From: Nitrospirales bacterium
Lineage (GTDB): Bacteria; Nitrospirota; Nitrospiria; Nitrospirales; UBA2166
Direction: 5' to 3'
Assembly (NCBI GenBank): GCA_029261375.1
Contig: JAJDBL010000183.1
Location: 1 to 5,873 of the forward strand
Length of the DNA: 5,873 nucleotides
Shown here: positions 1 to 5,678 of the stretch, one piece after another
How positions within the stretch are numbered: position 1 is the first letter of the stretch
Layout: each line of letters opens with the position of its first letter
Notes under the pieces: generated by a model
Seen by the model: the letters and a program-made list of their open reading frames with translations, nothing else
What the model was told of the DNA's origin: nothing
Databases searched by the model: none
Made by a program: the position numbers and the translations under genes

Positions 1-392
1 TCCCATCGTACCGCGACGGTTACTTCATAGAGTTGTGCCCCAAGTGTGGGAATAACCGCACCGTCCTCCTCCTCGGGGCCACTCGCGTCGTCAGGAATAT
101 CAATGTCAGATTCATCGGGAAGCGGCTCGGTTGGTATGACCGTCCGTTCCCAATACAGTCCGTTTTCATGTTGTCCAGATTCGGGTTCAAGCGGTGGTGT
201 TGTCATCACGATCAACTCTTCAAGCTTTTCTTGCGCGACGGAAAGGGCTTGCGTGTAGTCTCTCGCCTTCTTTGCCGTACGAAGGCTTCCTTGAAAGAGC
301 TGAAAGAGGAGCGGAAGAGCAATGCCGAGAATCATCACCGCAATGAGGACTTCAAAAAGGGTGAAGCCTTGTGTTGTGCGTGTGCGTGTCAT
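1..392 (-). CDS. gspI: Type II secretion minor pseudopilin GspI, 3' end missing (runs off window)
   Basis: Minor pseudopilin, part of the pseudopilus-tip complex that pushes substrates through the T2SS outer-membrane channel. 130 complete codons are visible from ATG at 392; the frame is open to base 1, so the C-terminus is missing. A short basic leader ends in Gly9, followed by the prepilin motif GFTLFEVLIA (residues 9-18): cleavage and N-methylation by the GspO peptidase are expected between Gly9 and Phe10, with the conserved Glu at 14. The hydrophobic helix runs to about residue 32. The segment around TQALSVAQEKLEEL (47-60) is typical of GspI, and LYEVTVAVRW (121-130) is a characteristic late beta strand. 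Residues 90-113 form a Pro/Asp/Glu-rich insert with ten acidic residues, which I do not expect in ordinary GspI. It starts 5 bp after gspH, with no strong ribosome binding site. GspJ is a less likely alternative. Confidence 0.85.
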   Translation of the reverse strand, partial: MTRTRTTQGFTLFEVLIAVMILGIALPLLFQLFQGSLRTAKKARDYTQALSVAQEKLEELIVMTTPPLEPESGQHENGLYWERTVIPTEPLPDESDIDIPDDASGPEEEDGAVIPTLGAQLYEVTVAVRW

Positions 393-397
393 CCGCG

Positions 398-895
398 CTA
401 CTCTGGCTCAGTTTTCGAGGATGCCAGACCTGTCACAATGTTCACCGTGAGGTGAAAGCTTTCCTTCTGTCCTTTTCCCTCCATGCTGATGGTTCCCCCG
501 CTTGAGCTTCCGTTCGGATAGAAATCCAGCGTTCCAATTCCGCTGCTCTGCTCTCGTTTTCGCGTGGTCACGCGAAGAACATTGGTATGGGGAAGAGACA
601 GTTGCGCGACTGGAATGGTGTCTGTCTTGGATGTCTCTTTCTGATAAGGGGCGACTCGTACGACGTGCTCATTGAGATCAAGAAAGCAGGAGTAGGGGGT
701 CTTGTGCGCAATGGCTTGACTACGCGCCAGGGTGAGCATGGATGACACGACCCGGACGTCCTTCCGAAACTGAGCCCGTTCAACACTGTCCGCAATGGTG
801 GGGGCGACAAGGGCAACGGAAATTCCCATCAGAATCATAACCACAACCAATTCGATGAGCGTGAACCCTCGTTGAGAATGCGGATTGACGCTCAT
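398..895 (-). CDS. gspH: Type II secretion minor pseudopilin GspH
   Basis: Minor pseudopilin of the T2SS pseudopilus, 165 residues, close to the usual family length. The N-terminus has a 10-residue leader ending in Gly10, then FTLIELVVVM (11-20), giving a prepilin peptidase site at Gly10/Phe11 and the conserved Glu at 15. The hydrophobic helix continues to about residue 32. The stretch LARSQAIA (56-63) is a GspH/FimT-type feature in the first soluble helix. The C-terminal half carries the family hallmark FYPNGSSSGGTI (125-136), followed by a strand and NIVTG (152-156). The ATG at 895 overlaps the TAA of gspG by one base (TAATG), which suggests translational coupling; no strong ribosome binding site is needed or seen. 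The identification rests on family motifs recalled from knowledge; FimT-like pilins share the fold, but the Gsp neighbours favour GspH. Confidence 0.93.
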   Translation of the reverse strand: MSVNPHSQRGFTLIELVVVMILMGISVALVAPTIADSVERAQFRKDVRVVSSMLTLARSQAIAHKTPYSCFLDLNEHVVRVAPYQKETSKTDTIPVAQLSLPHTNVLRVTTRKREQSSGIGTLDFYPNGSSSGGTISMEGKGQKESFHLTVNIVTGLASSKTEPE

Positions 896-1332
896 TACCG
901 TTCGGTGTCGCCGCCGCTCCAGCTCACGGCATCGGAGTCCTCTCCCTCACCACCTGGAGAGCCGTCAGCTCCATTCGAGCTCAGATCGTAGTCACCATGT
1001 TCACCGGGCGCTGAATATTCATATTCACGATTCCAGGGGTCCATCGGAACGGCTTTGGGAAGGTAGGGGCCTGCCCATTTGTCGACGCCTGATGGTTCCT
1101 CTCGGAGCGCTGTAAGCCCCTCCGATGATTCTGGATATCGACCGACATCAAGGCGGAACATGTCGAGTGCCGTGCCAAGCATCTCAATCTGTGCCTTCGC
1201 CGCTTTTGTTTTTGAACTCCCAACCTTGCCAAAGAGTTTGGGTCCCACGAGTGCGGCAAGGAGCCCGATAATAATCATGACCACGAGGAGCTCAATGAGG
1301 GTAAAACCCTGTACGTGTTTTCTTCGTGACAC
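895..1332 (-). CDS. gspG: Type II secretion major pseudopilin GspG
   Basis: Major pseudopilin, which polymerises in the inner membrane into the piston-like T2SS pseudopilus. 145 residues, normal for the family. The leader MSRRKHVQG ends at Gly9, and the mature protein starts FTLIELLVVMI with Glu14. The long hydrophobic helix reaches about residue 30. Other GspG hallmarks are the helix with KAQIEMLGTALDMFRLDVGRYP (47-68), GLTALREEP (72-80), GPYLPK...DPW (88-100) and the calcium-binding loop region DLSSNGADG (117-125), with GGEG and an acidic stretch following. The start is GTG at 1332, chosen because a strong AAAAGGAG lies eight bases upstream and the leader then has the right length. It begins 14 bp after the gspF stop. 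The tail beyond the usual Trp (residue 138) is short and polar. Confidence 0.97.
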   Translation of the reverse strand: MSRRKHVQGFTLIELLVVMIIIGLLAALVGPKLFGKVGSSKTKAAKAQIEMLGTALDMFRLDVGRYPESSEGLTALREEPSGVDKWAGPYLPKAVPMDPWNREYEYSAPGEHGDYDLSSNGADGSPGGEGEDSDAVSWSGGDTER

Positions 1333-1340
1333 TGGCGCGT

Positions 1341-1348
1341 CTCCTTTT
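1341..1348 (-). promoter_or_regulatory. Ribosome binding site of gspG
   Basis: AAAAGGAG on the minus strand, eight bases before the GTG at 1332. It overlaps the TAA stop of gspF (1349-1347), so ribosomes ending gspF stand on the gspG initiation region. It is the main reason for accepting GTG as the gspG start. Confidence 0.8.
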
Positions 1349-2567
1349 ATATCGGCAGCTCGTTAATACTGATAATGGCGAGCAGCATAGAGATGACAAT
1401 CCCTCCGACCAAGACGGCCAGTCCGAGGATGAGGATTGGTCCCAACACCGCTGTCAGGCGTTTGATAGCGACTCGCACTTGTCGGTCGTACGTGTCAGCG
1501 ACGGTGAGTAACATCGCATCAAGACGTCCAGTTTCATCTCCGACAACAGTCATTTGGGTCGCAAGTGTCGGGAAGACATCAATTTGTTTTAACGCGGTGC
1601 CGATGGCAATCCCGGTCTTGATTTTTTCGCGGGCCTCTTCAATCGCTCTGGCAAACACGCGGTTTTCTAATGTTTCCTTGACGATTTCCATGGCATGTAG
1701 GATCGGTACGCCGTTGTGGAGGAGAGTTCCGAGCGTACGTGCAAGTCCAGCAACTTCTGCCTTCTGCAATGCCGGACCGAGTAACGGCAGTTTTAAGGTG
1801 AACTGATCCCACGCCATCGCGCCGGTAGGTGTCAGTGTGTAGAGCCGCAAAAGCACGAGGCCTCCGACGATCCCCAGCAAAACCAACCACCAGTAGCCTT
1901 GGAATAGCGCGCTCACGACTAAGAGCCATTGCATGGGCAACGGTAACGAGACAGCGGCGTCTTCAAATACCCCAGCAAACTGCGGAATGACAAAGGTGAA
2001 CACGACGATGAGCGACCCGCCGCTAAACAGCAACAGAAAAGCGGGGTAGGCCATGGCAGAACTGAGATCATCTCGAAGGTCCTGCGCGCGTTCAAGGAAT
2101 TCTGCCATGCGTCGTAAGACCTGCGCCATGACGCCGCCGACTTCCCCGGCGCGCACAAGATTCACGTACAGGCGGGAGAACACCTTTGGATGTTTTGCAA
2201 GTGCGTCACCGAGAGACTTTCCCCCTTCAACGTCTGAAAGGACTTGGTTGGTAATGTCGCGAAGACGTTGGTTTGGGGTGAGCTCCGCAAGGAGCTTGAG
2301 ACTGCGATCAAGCGGAAGGCCTGCTTCCAGTAACGTAGCAAGTTCTTGTGTCAGAGCGAGAATGTCCCGTTTCGACACGCTGGTAAAGAAAGAGGGAAGC
2401 GAGATGCTAACCGACTGTGGCTGAGGCTTCGCTTCCGATGAGACTCGAATCGGAATGAATCCATCGGCTTGCAGTTTTGCGACAACGGTCTGTTCTTCAC
2501 GGGCTTCCATCGTCCCCTCAGAAACGACCCCGCTCAAGTTCGTAGCGCGATAAGTAAAAACAGGCAC
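1347..2567 (-). CDS. gspF: Type II secretion inner-membrane platform protein GspF
   Basis: Polytopic inner-membrane protein that forms the assembly platform linking the GspE ATPase to pseudopilus growth. With the GTG start at 2567 it has 406 residues, the normal family size. The N-terminus MPVFTYRATNLSG is typical. Two T2SSF repeats are visible: the first at about 70-195 with GDALAKHPKVFSRLYVNLVRAGE (120-142) and a first membrane helix at about 174-195; the second at about 270-395 with FPTLATQMTVVGDETGRLDAML (332-353). Further membrane segments lie at about 212-241 and 372-398. The frame stays open for 25 codons upstream to an ATG at 2642, but those residues are not GspF-like, whereas AGGGAG sits six bases before the GTG. 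gspE, which often lies just upstream, is absent here. PilC-type pilus proteins share the domains; the following gspGHI decides for T2SS. Confidence 0.95.
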   Translation of the reverse strand: MPVFTYRATNLSGVVSEGTMEAREEQTVVAKLQADGFIPIRVSSEAKPQPQSVSISLPSFFTSVSKRDILALTQELATLLEAGLPLDRSLKLLAELTPNQRLRDITNQVLSDVEGGKSLGDALAKHPKVFSRLYVNLVRAGEVGGVMAQVLRRMAEFLERAQDLRDDLSSAMAYPAFLLLFSGGSLIVVFTFVIPQFAGVFEDAAVSLPLPMQWLLVVSALFQGYWWLVLLGIVGGLVLLRLYTLTPTGAMAWDQFTLKLPLLGPALQKAEVAGLARTLGTLLHNGVPILHAMEIVKETLENRVFARAIEEAREKIKTGIAIGTALKQIDVFPTLATQMTVVGDETGRLDAMLLTVADTYDRQVRVAIKRLTAVLGPILILGLAVLVGGIVISMLLAIISINELPI

Positions 2568-2573
2568 CTGCAG

Positions 2574-2579
2574 CTCCCT
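2574..2579 (-). promoter_or_regulatory. Ribosome binding site of gspF
   Basis: AGGGAG on the minus strand, six bases (CTGCAG) before the GTG at 2567. It supports that GTG over the in-frame ATG at 2642, which would add 25 residues unlike any GspF N-terminus. Confidence 0.7.
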
Positions 2580-2612
2580 AGTCCATACGGCAGAATGTAA
2601 ATGATCTTCAAT

Positions 2613-2645
2613 AATATAACATAGCCAAGCCATTGAAATCATTAA
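2613..2645 (-). promoter_or_regulatory. Possible promoter of the gspFGHI operon
   Basis: This is the AT-rich part of the gap upstream of gspF. On the minus strand a weak -35-like TTAATG (2645-2640) is followed after 16 bases by TATGTT (2623-2618); TATATT (2618-2613) is an alternative -10. Matches to the sigma-70 consensus are only partial. A promoter is expected somewhere here because the upstream znuB operon ends about 485 bp away, but this particular assignment is an inference. Confidence 0.25.
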
Positions 2646-2748
2646 CGATTCCTAATAGTTTATTAAGAATGTTGAGCCTAGCAAGCACCTCTCCCGTTCA
2701 GTATTGATGCTCCAGAAACAAAAGCCCCACACCTTCCAATGCCGCGCA

Positions 2749-2848
2749 TGTTATTACAAAGCAAAGTGAAGAATCTCTCTTGAAGACCCCGATCGTACGT
2801 GGTGCCTCTCCAGAGGAGGAGAAGCACAGTCGACCTCCTCGTAATGAC
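2749..2848. repeat. Probable second, decayed inverted-repeat element
   Basis: The left end (2749-2776, TGTTATTAC...GAAGAATCT) aligns with the reverse complement of the right arm of the 2907-3036 element with five mismatches and one gap, in the same outward orientation. The right end (CTCCTCGTAATGAC, 2835-2848) is partly complementary to that left end: TGTTATTAC against GGTCATTAC. Reading it as a worn copy of a related palindromic repeat family is an inference from hand alignment. Confidence 0.4.
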
Positions 2849-2859
2849 CGACGGGTCAT
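2844..2859. repeat. Perfect 6-bp inverted repeat (hairpin or operator-like)
   Basis: ATGACC and GGTCAT flank a 4-base GACG spacer. It sits at the right edge of the decayed repeat element. It could be a small hairpin or simply part of the repeat family; no binding protein can be named. Confidence 0.4.
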
Positions 2860-2906
2860 ACGCATTCCACTCCGAGTCCATCCCCTGTCATCCTTCCTCC
2901 TTCATT

Positions 2907-3036
2907 TGTCATCCTGAGAGTACCGAAGGATCTCTTTTCGGCTTTTCGGACGGATGGTGCCGTAGCCTGTAGCTGTGTACGCCTGACCCTTCACCCATCA
3001 CAACCCTATAGATTCTTCGCGTTGCTCAGAATGACA
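2907..3036. repeat. MITE-like inverted-repeat element, about 130 bp
   Basis: Two 27-nt arms face each other: 2907-2933 (starts TGTCATCCTGAG, ends GAAGGATCT) and 3010-3036 (reads AGATTCTTCG to AGAATGACA). The left arm matches the reverse complement of the right at 20 of 27 positions. Each arm also contains its own small hairpin, ATCCT/AGGAT on the left and ATTCT/AGAAT on the right, so the two differences in those stems compensate each other. The 76 bp between the arms code for nothing evident and include a CTTTTCGG tandem duplication. There is no transposase. The motif resembles a palindromic repeat I recall as common between genes of environmental bacteria; its name and mobility are not established here. 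Lying just past the znuB stop, it would be transcribed as a large stem-loop and may shape the 3' end of the znu mRNA. Confidence 0.7.
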
Positions 3037-3052
3037 GAGAGGCTTGGTTGAT

Positions 3053-3931
3053 TTACTGTTTGCGCTTCGTAATTTGTGTCCAGGCGGTGGTCAGCATCAA
3101 TACTCCAAATGCCGCTACCACATCTGTCGGTCCAAGTGGGAGATCAAATCGAAGAGAGAGGTAAAATCCGATCAAACTAGAGAGGCCGCCTAACATTGCC
3201 GCAAGGAGGGATAACTTCGACATGTTCCATGCATAGTGCATCGTGATTTGGTGCGCAGCTATGGCAGGGAGTAGAAGAAAACCGAAGATCATGAGTGGCC
3301 CACCCAATATGACTCCGTAGGCAATGAGTGTGCCGATCAGTGCGAAAAGAAAAAAGTTCCAGCCGGGAACGCTCTTCCCTATTGTGGTCGCTGTATCTGG
3401 GTCAAACGACACGAGGGTAAATATCCGCTGAAAATATAGTAGGCACGCTGTGACCACCCCTGTGATGCCCATAAGTAGTGGAAGATCCTTGGGGAGCATG
3501 CCGAGGAGTTCGCCGCGCAAACGCGAGAGAATCTCCTGTTCTCCAAAGGGGTTTGATGCCACAAAGAGAATACTGAGTGCGGCGGCCGCAGCGTAGGCTG
3601 ATCCGATATACGCATCATTGAGTGTCCCACCCCGTTGCGCAACCATGACCAGCGTGATCGTCGCGATACATGTGAATGTAAGTGAGCCAGTTAATGCCAT
3701 GGCGCGCTCGGGAACTTCATGTGGAAACAGATGTAAGCCGAACGTAGGAAGCAAGTAGGCGAACGCGATACCTGCGGATGAAATCTGGGGGAGCGCAATA
3801 CCGAACAGGACCATCCTTCTCAGCACGAGATAGATTCCTGCCAGTGGACACACCATTCCAAGCAGCAGACTTCCGTACAGGGCCTCTCTGAGGAGGAAGT
3901 CCGGACTCAACATTTCCATGAGTGTTGTCAT
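3053..3931 (-). CDS. znuB: Zinc ABC transporter permease (ABC-3 family), ZnuB-like
   Basis: Inner-membrane channel subunit that moves metal, probably Zn2+, from the periplasmic binding protein into the cytoplasm, working as a dimer with the ZnuC ATPase. 292 residues, slightly above the usual size, almost wholly hydrophobic with about eight or nine membrane segments. ABC-3 features include YLVLRRMVLFGIALPQISSAGIAFAYLL (34-61), LVSFDPDTATTIG (173-185), the GGPLMIFGFLLLPAIAA stretch (210-226) and FDLPLGPTDVVAAF (262-275). In many relatives the segment near residue 47 reads like DALSHA; here it is IALPQIS, without the Asp and His, a variant worth noting. The C-terminus is basic (KRKQ). The ATG at 3931 overlaps the znuC stop by four bases (ATGA), so it is translationally coupled and the last gene of the operon. 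Mn or Fe transport is possible from the permease alone; the binding protein favours zinc. Confidence 0.92.
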   Translation of the reverse strand: MTTLMEMLSPDFLLREALYGSLLLGMVCPLAGIYLVLRRMVLFGIALPQISSAGIAFAYLLPTFGLHLFPHEVPERAMALTGSLTFTCIATITLVMVAQRGGTLNDAYIGSAYAAAAALSILFVASNPFGEQEILSRLRGELLGMLPKDLPLLMGITGVVTACLLYFQRIFTLVSFDPDTATTIGKSVPGWNFFLFALIGTLIAYGVILGGPLMIFGFLLLPAIAAHQITMHYAWNMSKLSLLAAMLGGLSSLIGFYLSLRFDLPLGPTDVVAAFGVLMLTTAWTQITKRKQ

Positions 3932-4617
3932 CCGTTGGATCTTTCCTGTTGGTCATCGACTAATGTGCCGTGATGGATCCTCACGACCTTGTCAGCGATA
4001 TTCGTAATTTCATCAATCTCGTGGCTGACAATGAGGATGGTGAGGTTGTCGTTCTCCTTGAGCCCTTCAAACAGCGTGAACATGGTTTCGGTGCTTTCAA
4101 TGTCGACACCGCTTGTTGGTTCATCCATGACGAGGCAGTCTGGTTGCGTTGCCAGTGCGCGAGCGATAAGAACGCGCTGCTTTTGGCCAACGGAGAGATC
4201 GGTAAACAATCGATCCCGGTGTTCTGTCAGCCCGACCTGTTCGAGAAGATGGTGTGCCATTCCACGCTGTGAAATGCGTGTGAGGAACCACGCATGCTCG
4301 TCCGCCAGTGTTCCCATCAGCACAATGTCTGTTGCTGAGAGTGGGTAGGCAGAATCCAAGGTCTCGCGCTGAGGGACATATCCATAGCGGAAACGAGAAG
4401 GGTCTGGGTTATCGTGATAGAGGAACTCCCCCTTGATGAGAGGGAGGATGCCAACAAGTGTCTTCAGTATCGTCGATTTTCCTGAACCATTGGCACCGAA
4501 CAGAGCCGTGAGTTGCCCAGAATGGAGGGATAAGGTGATGTCCGAAAGGACTGGCTGTCTTTGGTATCCCAGCGTAGCGTGGTCCAGCGTCATGAGTGGT
4601 GTCTGTGTCGTATTCAT
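3928..4617 (-). CDS. znuC: Zinc ABC transporter ATP-binding protein, ZnuC-like
   Basis: Cytoplasmic ATPase that powers metal import through ZnuB. 229 residues, normal for the family. All nucleotide-binding motifs are intact: Walker A GANGSGKST (41-49), Q-loop Gln83 in VPQ, ABC signature LSVGQ (141-145), Walker B CLVMDEP (161-167) with catalytic Glu166, D-loop SGVD (169-172) and switch His199 in VSHE. The aromatic A-loop residue is probably Tyr18 in LGYQ. No C-terminal regulatory domain is present. The ATG at 4617 overlaps the znuA stop by four bases (ATGA), and a weak GAGG lies about ten bases upstream inside znuA. The 3' end overlaps znuB in the same way. The order binding protein, ATPase, permease on one strand marks it as the middle gene of a metal-uptake operon; ATPase sequence alone would not give the substrate. 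Confidence 0.95.
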   Translation of the reverse strand: MNTTQTPLMTLDHATLGYQRQPVLSDITLSLHSGQLTALFGANGSGKSTILKTLVGILPLIKGEFLYHDNPDPSRFRYGYVPQRETLDSAYPLSATDIVLMGTLADEHAWFLTRISQRGMAHHLLEQVGLTEHRDRLFTDLSVGQKQRVLIARALATQPDCLVMDEPTSGVDIESTETMFTLFEGLKENDNLTILIVSHEIDEITNIADKVVRIHHGTLVDDQQERSNG

Positions 4618-5561
4618 TCTGCGTTCGCCTCAGCACGGTTTGCCGCTTCAACGAGTCGGGAAACAATGGTATCGATCAAGCTGATGTAATCATCCGTTCC
4701 CGGTACTCCTCCAATGGTTCCAGGTAGGACGACAACATGGGCTCCAGTTTGCCGCGCGACAAAGGTAGGGGTTTTTCGTTCATGAAATGGCTCAATGAGA
4801 ATCAGTCTGGCGTTCATTGATTGCATTCGCGGCACAAGGTCGCGGATATGACCCGCCGAGGGTGGAATCCCGGGCTTGGGCTCGAGCTCATCCATAAGGG
4901 AAAACCCAAAGCTGTCAGCGAGATACGCGAATGTTTGGTGATACTCCACGACATGAGCACCTTGCAGTGGTTTCATTGTGCTCTGCCATTGGCGCATCTT
5001 GTTCTCGATCTGTCCTTTGAACTGCTCGACGTTCTCTTTGAATGTGGAACAGGCATGAGGCCGGAGGACGCAAAAACGTTCTTGAAGTCCCTGGGCTATG
5101 GCTACGGCGTTGGCCGGATTGAGGTGGAAGTGAGGGTGTCCAAGTGGGTGGATATCGCCCATTGAACGGTCGATACGACCCATTGGAATTCTGAGCATCT
5201 CGACAAAGTCAGCAGCCAGAATACGTGTTGGAGAATTCAACGAGGGAACGAGTTTTGGGTTTCGGGATGCCGCAATCAGCGGTGGCAACCATCCTGATTC
5301 CATGTCGGCCCCATTTTCGATTAACACATTCGCTTTATTTAGGACACGGATATAGCTGGGTTTTGGATTCACGAAGTGCATATCCTCTGTGCCGTGTGCG
5401 AGTGTGACGACTGATACTTCGGATCCACCTACCTGTTTTGCAAGGGCACCGTACTCCGGCAGAGAAGCGACGACATTGAGTGTGGCTTGGGCGTGAGAGG
5501 GCATAGAGCTGAAGAGGAAGGTCGCAAGGATCAAGAGACATCGAGATTGAATGTGCATCAT
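4614..5561 (-). CDS. znuA: Periplasmic zinc-binding protein of ABC transporter, ZnuA-like
   Basis: Cluster A-I (TroA/ZnuA) solute-binding protein that captures metal in the periplasm and delivers it to ZnuB. 315 residues. A signal peptide covers about 1-24, with a hydrophobic core LLILATFLF and likely cleavage after SHA. Likely ligands are His62 (in GTEDMHF), His144 (in GHPHFHLNP, 141-149), His208 (in EYHQTFAYLADSFG) and an acidic residue near Asp290/Asp291. Manganese-type relatives usually have Glu in place of His208, so zinc is favoured. There is no long His-rich loop as in enterobacterial ZnuA, only the small His cluster at 138-146. Two consecutive ATGs occur (5561 and 5558); AGAGGA lies a few bases upstream and suits either. 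It is the first gene of znuA-znuC-znuB. No Zur-like operator was recognised by eye. Confidence 0.93.
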   Translation of the reverse strand: MMHIQSRCLLILATFLFSSMPSHAQATLNVVASLPEYGALAKQVGGSEVSVVTLAHGTEDMHFVNPKPSYIRVLNKANVLIENGADMESGWLPPLIAASRNPKLVPSLNSPTRILAADFVEMLRIPMGRIDRSMGDIHPLGHPHFHLNPANAVAIAQGLQERFCVLRPHACSTFKENVEQFKGQIENKMRQWQSTMKPLQGAHVVEYHQTFAYLADSFGFSLMDELEPKPGIPPSAGHIRDLVPRMQSMNARLILIEPFHERKTPTFVARQTGAHVVVLPGTIGGVPGTDDYISLIDTIVSRLVEAANRAEANAE

Positions 5562-5566
5562 AGGGT

Positions 5567-5572
5567 TCCTCT
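5567..5572 (-). promoter_or_regulatory. Ribosome binding site of znuA
   Basis: AGAGGA on the minus strand, five bases before the ATG at 5561 and eight before the second in-frame ATG at 5558. The spacing suits both, so the true start may be either. Confidence 0.6.
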
Positions 5573-5586
5573 AGAAGGTGTACGCT

Positions 5587-5614
5587 CTCCTCCGTTATTG
5601 CGGAAGGGGAGGAG
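5587..5614 (-). promoter_or_regulatory. Possible leader hairpin upstream of znuA
   Basis: In the 117 bp between the outer-membrane protein gene and znuA, CTCCTCC and GGAGGAG form a perfect 7-bp stem around a 14-base loop, ending about 25 bases before the znuA start. An inner TCCG/CGGA pairing is an alternative fold. In the minus-strand RNA the GGAGGAG half resembles a ribosome binding site but is too far from the ATG. No T-run follows, so it is not a classical terminator. A regulatory role is speculative. Confidence 0.3.
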
Positions 5615-5678
5615 GCAGCATTGTCTCTGCATGTTCGTTTATCGGCTGTGTGCCTAGAAGGATATTCATGTTGGTGTA

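Larger units (their letters stand above)
2568..3052. other. 485 bp intergenic region between znuB and gspF
   Basis: No convincing gene is present. The longest frame on the minus strand (2881-2678, 67 codons) has no ribosome binding site at its start, no recognisable domain, and lies over repeat-like sequence. What the region holds is an inverted-repeat element (2907-3036), a probable second decayed element (2749-2848), a perfect 6-bp hairpin at 2844-2859, an 8-bp tandem duplication of CTTTTCGG (2934-2949), and an AT-rich candidate promoter near gspF. No hairpin with a following T-run is seen on the minus strand, so the end of the znu transcript is not defined by a classical intrinsic terminator. 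Confidence 0.7.

Noticed and set aside
33..455. 140-codon open frame on the plus strand
   Set aside because: It is antisense to gspI and gspH, which carry clear pseudopilin motifs; its protein is not recognisable.
2637..2650. Near-palindrome AATCATTAACGATT upstream of gspF
   Set aside because: One mismatched pair in an AT-rich stretch; short AT-rich palindromes are expected by chance and no regulator can be named.
2678..2881. 67-codon open frame on the minus strand in the intergenic gap
   Set aside because: No ribosome binding site at its ATG, no recognisable domain, and most of it is covered by the decayed repeat and hairpin. Best explained as chance.
2907..3036. Intrinsic terminator for the znu operon
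   Set aside because: The inverted repeats can fold in RNA, but the arms are 76 bp apart and no T-run follows a GC-rich stem, so a classical terminator cannot be claimed.
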